Source of the DNA: Myxococcales bacterium
GTDB lineage: Bacteria > Myxococcota_A > Polyangia > Polyangiales > Ga0077539
Assembly: GCA_016793325.1 (NCBI GenBank)
Contig: JAEUKI010000077.1
Span: 186,001 to 250,000 of the forward strand
DNA: 64,000 nucleotides
Direction: 5' to 3'
The translations under genes were made by a program, and so were the position numbers. Below the pieces are notes generated by a model, which was not told where the DNA came from, made no database searches, and saw only the letters and a list, made by a program, of their open reading frames with translations. Positions 28,701 to 36,389 of this stretch are shown one piece after another (position 1 is the first letter of the stretch; every line of letters begins with the position of its first letter).

Positions 28701-28817
28701 CGCGCGGAGTGGTACCGAAACCCCCCTTCTAAATATAGAAATAGAAGGGGGGTTTCGGTACCAGCCTCAAAGACTCCAGGTTTCGACCAGAGCGGAGGGA
28801 CCGATGGACAAGCGTGA
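25731..28817 (+). CDS. PrimPol-like primase/ATPase replication protein with C-terminal HTH
   Basis: This 1028-residue protein starts at GTG 25731 (AAGGA upstream, GTGA overlap); ATG 25890 is an alternative giving 975 residues without a ribosome site. The N-terminal part has FVADVDTPEH (about 110-119, the AEP DxD motif), SPRGLRVLQ and RLSRVPHYHRD, consistent with an archaeo-eukaryotic-type primase fold. An ATPase domain has Walker A GPPGLGKSSS (about 403) and Walker B VIDEPP (about 541). The C-terminus (about 945-980) is an XRE-like HTH that could recognise the origin. Its 3' end contains a perfect 20-bp inverted repeat. Confidence 0.75.
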   Translation: MIRVAVLGGNRATAVHAPGVALASCASRECESHTSDWRAPPGSPSNTHNVGALMKVVPLMTMLSTLYPVEAHFAAYVLSRDGAVLERQPRIAKDALPWLRSEGFELRSQLFVADVDTPEHQPWTTAQLDELERVWNGGASMLDTCGFYLSPRGLRVLQPTAELLDVEEHEARQRAWLRALASVHPLFARAAEVHDWTRLSRVPHYHRDLSLVRSPWIDVTRMVRIDPPEPDRVVRRARASSAPGGSGAPVSFSDSVPRGWEPIADALGAAIRDTVTERWRDCYLALAGALIERSCPPEGVPAVIARAHLVDTQWGQYLADRVTIARTTVQRHAQGLPNAGYNALRASHPAVATVLDECTTEGATRRVLAQLAQNTAPTMTLEEGRAALADVLERPYGVTLVIGPPGLGKSSSTVARVRRLPVIVDRATPGSRWGYSVPTHKLASQLREQAPERAARLFGPLAHTTEGRPTCIHHEAASAWAQGAQSIELDFCAGRRRAPCAEFKTCKAREGWEGPKGANLVIGPAEMLDALDDAAGPLGALVIDEPPAPFTSDPFELEELEGAARHLDVFEAAYADAIGPALRALVAWLENAPSDARLSLSNALRAGGASDAEIDAARDSIPAGARSKAPPVLWRHVSFARSTPSRAAEIGAASRVLDLLRRGLRAPVEPIARAQVEYGRRTIVVAGIHEGLQRALRREGPVVLLDASGDVWLDALTRVLGYEPRVVRLPVVEGAPIHRAILPDARARRTHWLPKNAPAWDAGITSALRTALAWLRERGVRSIGVMSAQQITTAIAHALNPTDATRAAWKNLGLTKKTLEACAPELAELFAGFSVVTAHYGALEGLDAMIGVDATLTLMDPRPNLGAVRDQLELCGSKASDSARLVELAAAELEQAHGRLRTIHRSTEGYQLHIGDVVPRGWHQAAILSRAVGRPATEPAMSAAELRAIRGDLPVREFASALEVSHVTVVRYESTERAIPSDFATRARALRAEWYRNPPSKYRNRRGVSVPASKTPGFDQSGGTDGQA
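28711..28762. repeat. Perfect 20-bp inverted repeat, candidate replication origin
   Basis: GGTACCGAAACCCCCCTTCT at 28711-28730 is exactly complementary to 28743-28762, around a 12-nt loop of A and T with one G. It lies inside the 3' end of the primase gene and is one of the most AT-rich spots in the prophage. The position recalls lambda ori inside gene O. A transcription or RNA-processing signal is the alternative. Confidence 0.85.
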
Positions 28818-29310
28818 CGAGCGCGCCGAGCGTGAGATCCCGGGACTCTCGCGAATCGTGGGCGTGATCCTCCACAACGCCCTCGCCAGCGCCCGAAGCG
28901 AGAGCGAAGCGCGCGGAGGTCAATCGCCGCTCGCGTGGGTGCTGTGGTGCCTCGAGCTCGGCGCGATCGTGCACACGACAGGGCGCGACGCTCCCGAGCC
29001 TAGGCCGCTCGTGCTCGCGCCGATCCCGCCGCTCGACGCGACGGCGACGATGGTGCGCCGCGCGATCGAGGCGGACGGCCAGGGCTTGGCGTTGGTGACG
29101 CGCGCGTTCGGCGTGCGCCAGGTCGAGATGAGCTTCGAGCAGCGCATCGGGTGGCTTCTCGCGAGCGACCGACAGCGAGAGAAATGGGCGCTGAAGATCG
29201 CCTCGGGGGACTCGCAGCCCGCGCTCGAAGGCGCGCGCGAGCTCGGCGAAACGCAGCTCCGAGCGTTCGTGAAGCACTGGCTCGAAAGCGAGGTTCGGCA
29301 AAGTGCTTGA
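28804..29310 (+). CDS. Hypothetical phage protein
   Basis: This 168-residue helical protein starts MDKRDERAEREIPGLSRI. The ATG overlaps the primase end by 14 nt. Composition is Arg/Glu/Ala-rich with no recognised motif. It follows the primase, so a replication accessory role is possible. Confidence 0.6.
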   Translation: MDKRDERAEREIPGLSRIVGVILHNALASARSESEARGGQSPLAWVLWCLELGAIVHTTGRDAPEPRPLVLAPIPPLDATATMVRRAIEADGQGLALVTRAFGVRQVEMSFEQRIGWLLASDRQREKWALKIASGDSQPALEGARELGETQLRAFVKHWLESEVRQSA

Positions 29311-29334
29311 CAGAAGATTATTGCCACGTACACC
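29307..29334 (+). promoter_or_regulatory. Possible promoter before the small HTH gene
   Basis: A perfect TTGACA at 29307-29312 is followed after 16 bp by TACACC at 29329-29334. The -10 match is poor. It lies just 25 bp before the small HTH gene. Confidence 0.3.
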
Positions 29335-29358
29335 TCGTTTCAGGGAGAGGTGCGCCCG

Positions 29359-29565
29359 ATGACGGCCGGCGAGTTCGCGGAGGCGAGTCGACAGCCATAT
29401 CGCACCGTCACGCGATGGCTCGAGCGATGGCTCGCGCTCGGCGTTCCTGGCGTCTGCAAAGCCCCACGGAGAGGGCGCGGGGGCGCCTGGGATCTTGCCG
29501 ATGATCTCGTGACGCGGTGGCGCGCGGGCGACCTCCCCGACCCTCACATCGCGCAAGCGGCGTGA
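29359..29565 (+). CDS. Small helix-turn-helix protein
   Basis: The product has 68 residues from ATG 29359 (GAGAGG eight bases upstream); GTG 29350 is the alternative. The start MTAGEFAEASRQPYRTVTRW is a MerR/excisionase-type winged HTH, followed by a Gly-rich turn. It could regulate late transcription or DNA packaging. Function not shown. Confidence 0.6.
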   Translation: MTAGEFAEASRQPYRTVTRWLERWLALGVPGVCKAPRRGRGGAWDLADDLVTRWRAGDLPDPHIAQAA

Positions 29566-29605
29566 TCGACTCCCGAGCCCGCCCAGCTCGCCGAGGCCAC
29601 CGCGC

Positions 29606-29770
29606 ATGACCGCGGGCGGTAAACGGGCCCTCGATCGACTGTCCGGCCACATCTCGGAAAAGGCACCTGAGCCCATCTCGCCGGTTGCGGACCGGAGACC
29701 GAAGCATGCGAGAGGCTCGCGCGTAAGCACTGCAGCCGCGGTGACGAAGACGCAGGAGGACGCCATGTGA
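29606..29770 (+). CDS. Possible 54-residue protein
   Basis: An open frame of 54 codons plus TGA starts with MTAGGKRALDRLSGHISEKA and is Pro/Arg/Ala-rich. The ribosome site is weak. It may be real or a chance frame in a mostly non-coding stretch. Confidence 0.35.
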   Translation: MTAGGKRALDRLSGHISEKAPEPISPVADRRPKHARGSRVSTAAAVTKTQEDAM

Positions 29771-30141
29771 CGCGCTCCCTACCCGCAATCAAGCTCAGCC
29801 CGCATGCGTGACGCCGCCCCGGTTGGGGAGAGGTTCAAGCGCACAGAGGCTGAGCGTCGAGCTTTGCTTCGTGCTCGCCAGAGCAACCAACGCCATCGAT
29901 GCCAGGAGCTGCGTCGGGGCACGGGGCAAAGCTGGGCGTCTTGACGAGACCACACCCCGGACCAGCGGGCGGTGTCCGAATGCGGCGCACATGGCTAACC
30001 GCAACACCCGCAGCCGAGGCGCGTTCCTTTCGCGCGTGACTCGACCGTCCGCCGCGAACGAAACGCGGCACTTTTACGCCGTGCTCAATGGGGCGCGGGT
30101 TGTTTTGCGCGGGCATTTATCGCACTCCCGCGAAAGTTACG
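29771..30141. other. Gap without a convincing gene before the late operon
   Basis: These 371 bp lie between the early region and the first late gene. Frames are open on both strands, but their products are low-complexity and lack start signals. Base composition is a little less GC-rich near 30,050-30,140. Late promoters or packaging (cos/pac) signals would be expected here; no clear -35/-10 pair is seen. Confidence 0.5.
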
Positions 30142-30492
30142 ATGACGATTTCAAAAGGCGAAATGACGAGAGCTCTCGACGCTCTGTACAGCGAACTGTT
30201 CGCGCTGCGCGCAGAAGTGGCTCGCCTCAAGACCGATCGGAGACTCGCCCGCAAGCTGCAACCTGCCGGCGAAAACGCGGCTGTGCTCGAGACTCTTGTC
30301 GAATCAATTGAGCTGCCCGTGCGCGCGGCAAACGCACTTCAGAATGCGAGGGTTGTCACGCTCGGCGATCTCGTGGCCTTCAAGCGAAGCGAGTTGGAGC
30401 AAAAGAAAGGATTCGGTAGCCGCACGATGCGCGACATCGATGAATTGCTGAGCCAATACAAGCTCGCGTTTACGCCCGAAGATACGCCGTGA
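30142..30492 (+). CDS. Stand-alone RNA polymerase alpha-CTD-like protein
   Basis: This 116-residue protein has an N-terminal predicted coiled coil (about 8-42), a short linker and a helix-hairpin-helix domain (about 52-110) that aligns with the C-terminal domain of RNA polymerase alpha. IELPVRAANAL matches the LELTVRSANCL helix, then come LGDLV and FGSRTMRDIDELL. Residues equivalent to UP-element contacts are kept or conservatively changed (R61, N64, G92, R94, T95). It heads the late operon and overlaps the terminase small subunit by GTGA, so a transcription role for late genes is inferred. ATG 30163, with AAAGG before it, is another possible start. Confidence 0.7.
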   Translation: MTISKGEMTRALDALYSELFALRAEVARLKTDRRLARKLQPAGENAAVLETLVESIELPVRAANALQNARVVTLGDLVAFKRSELEQKKGFGSRTMRDIDELLSQYKLAFTPEDTP

Positions 30493-30968
30493 CCGACTCG
30501 ACGAGCAAACCACGCGGACGGCCGACGAAGATCGAGTTCGCGATGGTCGAGAAGGTGAAGCTCCTCGTGGTCGAGGGGCTCTCGTTCGAGGCCATCGCGG
30601 CCGAGCTCGGCGTGTCGCGGCGCACCCTGTTCGAGTGGCTCGAGCGCGGCGAGGCCGTCGACGCGCCCGAGGGCGACGAGCTCTTCGTCACGTTCGCGCT
30701 CGCGTTCAGGCAAGCGGAAGCGGAGCTCGAGCGAAAGACGCTCGGGAAGATCGCCGCGTCGAAGCCGGTGCAGTGGCAGCGGTTCGCGTGGCTCCTCGAG
30801 CGGCGCTTCCCGACGCGCTACGGCGCGAAGCAGCGCATCGAGCACACCGGCGCCGAGGGCGCCCCGATTCAGATCGACGATGCACGCGCGCGGCTCATGG
30901 CTCTCCTCGATCGTCACGCTCCCAAGGGAGGAGCGGGCTCGGGTAGTAGCGAGCCTCAGTCTTCGTGA
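30489..30968 (+). CDS. terS: Terminase small subunit
   Basis: The 159-residue protein from GTG 30489 has an N-terminal HTH (about 20-50; GLSFEAIAAELGVSRRTLF), an oligomerisation helix and a flexible Gly/Ser tail, the standard plan of small terminases. These recognise phage DNA and direct the large subunit. It sits immediately before the large subunit gene. Confidence 0.85.
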   Translation: MTDSTSKPRGRPTKIEFAMVEKVKLLVVEGLSFEAIAAELGVSRRTLFEWLERGEAVDAPEGDELFVTFALAFRQAEAELERKTLGKIAASKPVQWQRFAWLLERRFPTRYGAKQRIEHTGAEGAPIQIDDARARLMALLDRHAPKGGAGSGSSEPQSS

Positions 30969-32283
30969 CGTCGAGGCGCTCATTCACGACTGGCGTGGAT
31001 GGGCCCGGCCCGAGCAGCTCACGCCGCCGGGCGCTTGGACGAGATGGCTCATCCTCGCGGGCCGCGGTTGGGGCAAAAGCCGCACGGGCGCGGAGTACAT
31101 TCGAGAGCGCGTGACTTCGGGCGAGGCTCAACGCATCGCGCTCGTCGGTCGCACGGCGGCGGACGTTCGCGACGTCATGATCGAGGGCGAGAGCGGCCTG
31201 CTCTCGGTGTTCCCTGCGTCCCAGCGTCCCATCTACGAACCTTCGAAGCGGCGCGTCACGTTCCACACGGGGGCGGTCGCGACGACGTTCACGAGCGAGA
31301 AGCCCGACCAACTTCGAGGCCCTCAGCACGACACAGCATGGTGCGACGAGATCGCGGCATGGCGGTATCCCGACGCGTGGAAGCAGCTCACGATGGGGCT
31401 GCGTCTCGGTCGTCCGCGCGTGGTGCTCACGACGACGCCGAGGCCCACGCCGCTCGTGCGCGAGCTGATGGCGCACAAGCGCACGCACATCACGCGCGGT
31501 CACACCAAAGAGAACGCGGCGAACCTCGCTGAAGAGTTCCTCGAGGAAGTGATCGCCGCGGAGGGTACGCGGCTCGGACGGCAGGAGTTCGGCGCCGAGC
31601 TGCTCGAGGAAGTCGAGGGCGCGCTGTGGACGCTCGCGCAGATCGAGACGCGCGTCATCCGTCCCGAGTTTCGGATCGTCGGCGAGGGCGACGAGGCGGA
31701 CCACGAACCCATCCTTCCGACGTTCGTTCGAACGGTCATCTCCGTCGATCCCGCGTCGAAGGCCACACCGAAGAAGGTTCGACCAGGCGAGACGGGCATC
31801 GTGGCGACCGGGCTCGATGAGCACGGCATCGCGTGGGTGCTCGACGACGCGAGCGGCATCTACAAGCCCGCGGAGTGGGCGGCGAAGACCGTCGAGCTCT
31901 TCGACCGATGGAACGCGGACCGCGTCGTCGTCGAGGACAACCAGGGCGGTGACATGGTCGAGAGCACGCTGCGCGCGGCGCGTGTTTCGCTCCCGATCAA
32001 GCGCGTGACAGCGATCACCGGGAAGGGCGTTCGCGCCGAGCCCGTCGCGGCGTTCTACGAACCACAAGCGGGCTACCCGCGCGGCCGCGTGCGGCACCTC
32101 GGGCACCACGCGGACCTCGAGACGCAGATGGCGAGCTGGGTTCCGACGAGCAACGCGCCGTCGCCCGATCGGCTCGACGCGCTTGTGCATGGACTGACCG
32201 AGCTGCTCGGTCGCGAGAAGAAGAAGCGGACGTCGGGCTGGTCTCAGCCGAAGCAGCACGACGACAGCGAGAACGACGAATGA
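30880..32283 (+). CDS. terL: Terminase large subunit
   Basis: This 467-residue packaging motor has an ATPase domain with Walker A LAGRGWGKSRT (about 58-68) and Walker B TAWCDE (about 150-155). The C-terminal RNase-H-like nuclease starts at VISVDPAS (about 287), with further acidic residues at VVVEDNQGG. It resembles the Gp2/GTA-type large terminases. The chosen ATG overlaps terS by 89 nt; no better start with a ribosome site is in frame, so the first 20 residues are uncertain. Confidence 0.93.
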   Translation: MHARGSWLSSIVTLPREERARVVASLSLRDVEALIHDWRGWARPEQLTPPGAWTRWLILAGRGWGKSRTGAEYIRERVTSGEAQRIALVGRTAADVRDVMIEGESGLLSVFPASQRPIYEPSKRRVTFHTGAVATTFTSEKPDQLRGPQHDTAWCDEIAAWRYPDAWKQLTMGLRLGRPRVVLTTTPRPTPLVRELMAHKRTHITRGHTKENAANLAEEFLEEVIAAEGTRLGRQEFGAELLEEVEGALWTLAQIETRVIRPEFRIVGEGDEADHEPILPTFVRTVISVDPASKATPKKVRPGETGIVATGLDEHGIAWVLDDASGIYKPAEWAAKTVELFDRWNADRVVVEDNQGGDMVESTLRAARVSLPIKRVTAITGKGVRAEPVAAFYEPQAGYPRGRVRHLGHHADLETQMASWVPTSNAPSPDRLDALVHGLTELLGREKKKRTSGWSQPKQHDDSENDE

Positions 32284-32552
32284 ATCTTCAGCGACTCACA
32301 GCGCTCGCGCGAGAACTTGGCGCCGGGAAAGTCACCCTCGACGTGCGCCAGGAAGAAACGCGCGTCGTCGCGACGATTTTCGTCGATCGAACTCAGATCG
32401 CGTCGGCGACCGGCGAAGAGGAGCAAGCGGCACGGAGCAAGCTCGAAGAAGCGCTCGTGCTCGCGGTCCGCGAAGCGCAGCAGCGCTCGCTCAGCAACGA
32501 AAGCGTGGCCGCATTTGCGCGACGCGCGCGGCTCTTGGGTGATCTCGCGTGA
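32280..32552 (+). CDS. Small hypothetical late protein
   Basis: This 90-residue alpha/beta protein is coupled by ATGA to terL and by GTGA to the portal gene. No family is recognised. A head-assembly role is only suggested by position. Confidence 0.6.
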   Translation: MNLQRLTALARELGAGKVTLDVRQEETRVVATIFVDRTQIASATGEEEQAARSKLEEALVLAVREAQQRSLSNESVAAFARRARLLGDLA

Positions 32553-33811
32553 ACGGGCCCACCACACGACAACCGGCGCTCTCGAGCACGCCGACGCTCT
32601 CGCGCGTGACGGTCGCGCAAACGAACTCGATCCTCCGCGAGCACGAGAGCGGCGACTTCACGCGAAGCGCCGGCCTTGCAGAGCTCTCGAAGCGCAGCTC
32701 CGACGTGAGCGGCGCGCTCGAGCAGCGGCTCGCGGGCTCGATGGGCCTTCCGTTCAAGCTCCACGAGCCCAACAGCACCACGAACGCGCGCGGGCTCCGC
32801 GCTCGGATCGCGGAGCGCTGGGCGAGCGTGTTCCCGAGCGGATCGCAGCGCACGATGCTGCAGGACCGCGTGATGCTCGGCTTCGCGTGCGCGCGAATCA
32901 CCGCCGCGTATGACGCGACCGTCGGCGAAGTGGTGCCGTATGTCGAGCGGTGGCATCCGTCGATCACGCGCTTCGATCCGACGTATGGGCGGTGGGAGGC
33001 GTACACCGCCGAGGGCTGGGTGGTCGTGCTCGACGAGCTCGGCCGCCGCGGCGAAGGGTGGATCGTTTCGCTCGTCGGCGATCGGCTGACCTCGCATCTC
33101 GAGGGCGCGATCCGCGCGCTCGGCGGTTCGTACGTCGGGCAAGAGTTCGCGCAACGCGACTCGCGGCGACACAGCGAGCGGATGGGCCAGGGCATCGTCG
33201 AGGCCATGGTGCCCGGCGGCCAGGCCGAGACCGACGAGGCGAAGCGATACACCACCGCGCTGTCGAAGGTCGGCACCAACGGCCTGATCGTGTCGCCGCA
33301 GTACCTCGCCCAGGGCGACGACGCGAGCGCGAGCTACGGCCTGAAGCTGCACTTCCCGCCGGACAGCGGCATGAAGGGACTGCTCGCGCTCGACGCGACC
33401 GAAGCGTCGCGTTTGCGGCTTCGCATCCTCGGGCAAGACACGACCTCGAAGGACTCGACCGGCGGCGGATACGCGCGCGCGGCGGTCGGCGCCGGCGTTC
33501 GGCAGGACCTGCTCGAAGGCGACGCTCGCGCGCTCGGCGAGATCGCTTCGCAGCTCTTCGACGGATGGGCGCTCCTCGAGGCGCGAACGCGCGCGCTGTT
33601 TCCGAAAGCCGAGTGGTGCGCGACGCCGCCCGAAGACGAAGAGCGCAAGTCGCGCACGCGGCAGTCGAACGCGACCGCAACGAGCGCGATCGCCGCTGCG
33701 CTCCCCTCGATTCAAGCGGCTGCAGACGCAGCCGGACTCACTCTCGACGTGCGGCGCACGCTCGAAGAAGCACGACCCGTTTTCCTGGAGAATGACGATG
33801 CAGACGCGTGA
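32549..33811 (+). CDS. Mu-like portal protein (DUF935)
   Basis: This 420-residue protein from GTG 32549 has the DUF935 N-terminal pattern: TLSRVTVAQTNSILREHESG, a helix with LSKRSSDVSGALEQRL, and an aromatic stretch PYVERWHPSITRFDP. Mu gp29-type portals form the dodecameric DNA gate of the head. Slightly shorter than Mu gp29. It follows terminase and precedes the protease, the usual Mu order. Confidence 0.85.
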   Translation: MNGPTTRQPALSSTPTLSRVTVAQTNSILREHESGDFTRSAGLAELSKRSSDVSGALEQRLAGSMGLPFKLHEPNSTTNARGLRARIAERWASVFPSGSQRTMLQDRVMLGFACARITAAYDATVGEVVPYVERWHPSITRFDPTYGRWEAYTAEGWVVVLDELGRRGEGWIVSLVGDRLTSHLEGAIRALGGSYVGQEFAQRDSRRHSERMGQGIVEAMVPGGQAETDEAKRYTTALSKVGTNGLIVSPQYLAQGDDASASYGLKLHFPPDSGMKGLLALDATEASRLRLRILGQDTTSKDSTGGGYARAAVGAGVRQDLLEGDARALGEIASQLFDGWALLEARTRALFPKAEWCATPPEDEERKSRTRQSNATATSAIAAALPSIQAAADAAGLTLDVRRTLEEARPVFLENDDADA

Positions 33812-34910
33812 CACCGCGAAGCCGACGGAGCGCGAGAGCGCGATCGTCTACAAGATGTTCGAGCTCAGGGCCGCGGAGGGCGAGGGCGCAGAGCGCTCGT
33901 TCGACGTGATCGCGAGCACCGAAGCGGTCGACTCGTACGGCGACATCGTGAAGGCGAACTGGCGCCTCGAGCGGTACGCCAACAACCCGATCGTGCTGTT
34001 CGGGCACAACACGCGCGATCCCTCGTGCGTGATCGGCACGGCGTCGGACGTGAAGGTCGAGGGTGCCGCGTTGAAGGCGCGCATCACGCTCGTCGACGCG
34101 GAGACGAACCCCGAGGCCGAGCGCGTCTTCAAGCTCATGAAGGCGGGCGCGCTGCGCGGCATCTCCGTGGGATTCCTCCCGCATTCGTACGGCTGGGCGA
34201 AGGTCAACGACCAAGAGGCGTTCGTGCTCGACGACAACGAGCTCTTCGAGATCTCGGTCGTGAGCGTTCCGGCGAACCCCGACGCGCTCGCGCAGCTTCA
34301 CGCCAAGGCGCGACAGGAGTTCGAAGCGAAGAACGCGGCGCCCGTCGTCGAGACGCGCGAGGTCGCCGAACGGGCGATCGAGACGAAGAGCGACGACGAG
34401 ACGACGAGCGATCACCCACGGGCCCAGCTCGCGCGCCTCGCGATGGAGCTCACCGGCGCCGAGGATGCGATCACCGCGCAGGGCGCGCTCCGCGCGATGA
34501 AGGCGACGGCGGACGAGGCCCCAGCGCTCACCGAGCGCGCGGTGAAGGCCGAGGCTGAAGTGATCGCGTTGAAGCGGGCCGCGCTGCTCGAGCGCGCGGT
34601 GGTCGAAGGCAAGCTGACGAAGCACGCCGACGACGCGCGGCGCGCGCACGCCGAGAAGTGTGACTCGCTCGAATCTCTCGAGGCGTACCTCGGAACGCTG
34701 CAGGTGCGCGGCGCGCACATGGGCGCGAAGCCCCAGCCCGCGGCGCGCTCGGTCGAGAGCGGCGACCCGTCCACGGTCACGCTCACCGACGAAGAGATCC
34801 GCATCGCGAAGATGTGCGGAAACAGCCTCGAAGACGTGCTCGCGAGCAAACGCGCGTGGCTCGCGGCGAGGCCCAGCGCTGCCAACGACGCCAACGACGC
34901 CGCGGAGTGA
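33798..34910 (+). CDS. Prohead protease fused to Mu-like scaffold
   Basis: The product has 370 residues from ATG 33798, with GGAG at good distance; ATG 33792 is too close to it. The N-terminal half is an HK97-type serine protease (His70 in VLFGHNTRD, Ser123 in LRGISVGF). The C-terminal half is helical and Glu/Ala-rich and ends with TLTDEEIRIAKMCG and EDVLASKRAW, like the scaffold tail of Mu protease I. It would guide capsid assembly and then digest the scaffold. Confidence 0.88.
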   Translation: MQTRDTAKPTERESAIVYKMFELRAAEGEGAERSFDVIASTEAVDSYGDIVKANWRLERYANNPIVLFGHNTRDPSCVIGTASDVKVEGAALKARITLVDAETNPEAERVFKLMKAGALRGISVGFLPHSYGWAKVNDQEAFVLDDNELFEISVVSVPANPDALAQLHAKARQEFEAKNAAPVVETREVAERAIETKSDDETTSDHPRAQLARLAMELTGAEDAITAQGALRAMKATADEAPALTERAVKAEAEVIALKRAALLERAVVEGKLTKHADDARRAHAEKCDSLESLEAYLGTLQVRGAHMGAKPQPAARSVESGDPSTVTLTDEEIRIAKMCGNSLEDVLASKRAWLAARPSAANDANDAAE

Positions 34911-34940
34911 TCCCGCGGACCAACCCAAAGGAGACACTCC

Positions 34941-35390
34941 ATGACTGCTCTCAGCGCTTCGAAGAAGAACCCGCAATTCGATGACCCCTCGCCGATCGTG
35001 AAGGGCCTCAACCTCCCGGTGAAGGCCTCGACGAAGATCTTCGCGGGCGGACTCATCGGCGTCGACTCGAGCGGCAACGCTCACCCCGCGACCACCACCG
35101 CAGGCGGAACGGTCCGCGTGATGGGCGTGTCGCAGGAAGAGGTCGACAACAGCGCCGGCGCGGCGGGCGCCAAGCGCGTCGCCGTTCGCCGCGGCGCGTT
35201 CTCGTTCAAGAACAGCACGGCGGGCGACGCGATCGCCGCGGCCGACGTCGGCGCGATCGTCTACGCGGTCGACGACAACACCGTGGCGAAGACCGACGGC
35301 GGCGCCGGCGCGCGCAAGGCGGCGGGCGCGTGCCTCGGGCTCGACGACGACGGGAACGTCATCGTCGAGGTGGGAGTGCACCTCGGCTGA
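34941..35390 (+). CDS. Capsid decoration/stabilisation protein (DUF2190-like)
   Basis: This 149-residue beta-rich, Gly/Ala-rich protein lies between scaffold and major capsid genes. The layout (IFAGGLIGVDSSGNA, VMGVSQEEVDN, AFSFKNSTAGD) resembles DUF2190/capsid cement proteins. A strong AAAGGAG lies before ATG 34941, fitting a highly expressed structural protein. Confidence 0.75.
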   Translation: MTALSASKKNPQFDDPSPIVKGLNLPVKASTKIFAGGLIGVDSSGNAHPATTTAGGTVRVMGVSQEEVDNSAGAAGAKRVAVRRGAFSFKNSTAGDAIAAADVGAIVYAVDDNTVAKTDGGAGARKAAGACLGLDDDGNVIVEVGVHLG

Positions 35391-35443
35391 TCGCCGATCG
35401 TCGCGCGTTGAACCTCAACAGCTTTTCCTGACGGAGAAACACC

Positions 35444-36385
35444 ATGCCTCAACCGATCACCCCGGCGACCCTGCAGGGCGCCTTTCAGAACTTCAGCACC
35501 CGCTTCGAGCAGGGCCGCAAAGCCATGGCGCCGAAGATGTGGTGGGACCAAGTTGCCATGCGCGTTCCCTCGACGACCGAAGAGGAGATCTACGCGTGGC
35601 TGCAGGAGCTGCCGGTCGTGCGCAAGTGGCGCAAGGGCAGCCCGCGCAAGGTCAACCGTATCGGGGCGAACGGGTATCGCCTCGCGAACGAGAAGTTCGA
35701 AGACACCATCGCGGTCGAGCGAGAGAAGATCGAGGACGACAAGATCGGCCTCTACATGCCGATGTTCGACTCGCTCGGACGGCAGGTCGCGAAGTTCCCG
35801 GACCGACAACTGGCGACCGCGATCAAAGCGAACGGCACATGCTTCGACGGCAAGGCGTTCTTCGCCACCGATCACCCGGTCGACATGAACAACGCCGACG
35901 CGGGCACGTACTCGAACCTGTTCGTCGGCGCGGGGTACGCCCTGACCGAGACGAACTTCAACGACGCGTTCGCGGCGTTCGCGACGCTGAAGGCCGAGAA
36001 CGGCGAGCCGATGGGACTGCAGCCCGACAAGCTGATGGTTCCTCCGCAGCTTCGCGACAAGGCGAACAAGATCGTGAAGGCGTCGGTGGTCGCGGTGACG
36101 CAAGGCTCGGGCGCGGCCGCGGTCACGAACACCAACCAAGACCTCGTGAAGGTCGTCGTCGTCCCCGAGCTGGCCGACGTCTCGCACCGCTGGCACCTCG
36201 CCTGCACCGACTTGGGTGTGTCGCCGCTCATCTACCAGTTCCGCGAAGAGAGCGGCCTGGTGTCTCGAACGCGCGAGGACGACCCCGCGGTGTTCGACAT
36301 GGACGAGTACATCTACGGCGTGCGCATCCGCGCCGCGTTCGGGTACGGCCTGCCGTACCTGATGGCCGAGTACCGCACGAGCTGA
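35444..36385 (+). CDS. Mu gpT-like major capsid protein
   Basis: This 313-residue protein matches Mu gpT in length and order: N-terminal ATLQGAFQNFSTRFEQG, a central WLQELPVVRKWRKG and a C-terminal MDEYIYGVRIRAAFGYGLPY. It has the HK97 fold by family. A good ribosome site (GACGGAG) precedes the ATG. It would form the icosahedral shell. Confidence 0.92.
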   Translation: MPQPITPATLQGAFQNFSTRFEQGRKAMAPKMWWDQVAMRVPSTTEEEIYAWLQELPVVRKWRKGSPRKVNRIGANGYRLANEKFEDTIAVEREKIEDDKIGLYMPMFDSLGRQVAKFPDRQLATAIKANGTCFDGKAFFATDHPVDMNNADAGTYSNLFVGAGYALTETNFNDAFAAFATLKAENGEPMGLQPDKLMVPPQLRDKANKIVKASVVAVTQGSGAAAVTNTNQDLVKVVVVPELADVSHRWHLACTDLGVSPLIYQFREESGLVSRTREDDPAVFDMDEYIYGVRIRAAFGYGLPYLMAEYRTS

Positions 36386-36389
36386 TCCC

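Noticed and set aside
33738..35381. A 547-residue minus-strand open frame across protease and decoration genes.
   Set aside because: Crosses two well-supported plus-strand genes and has shadow composition.
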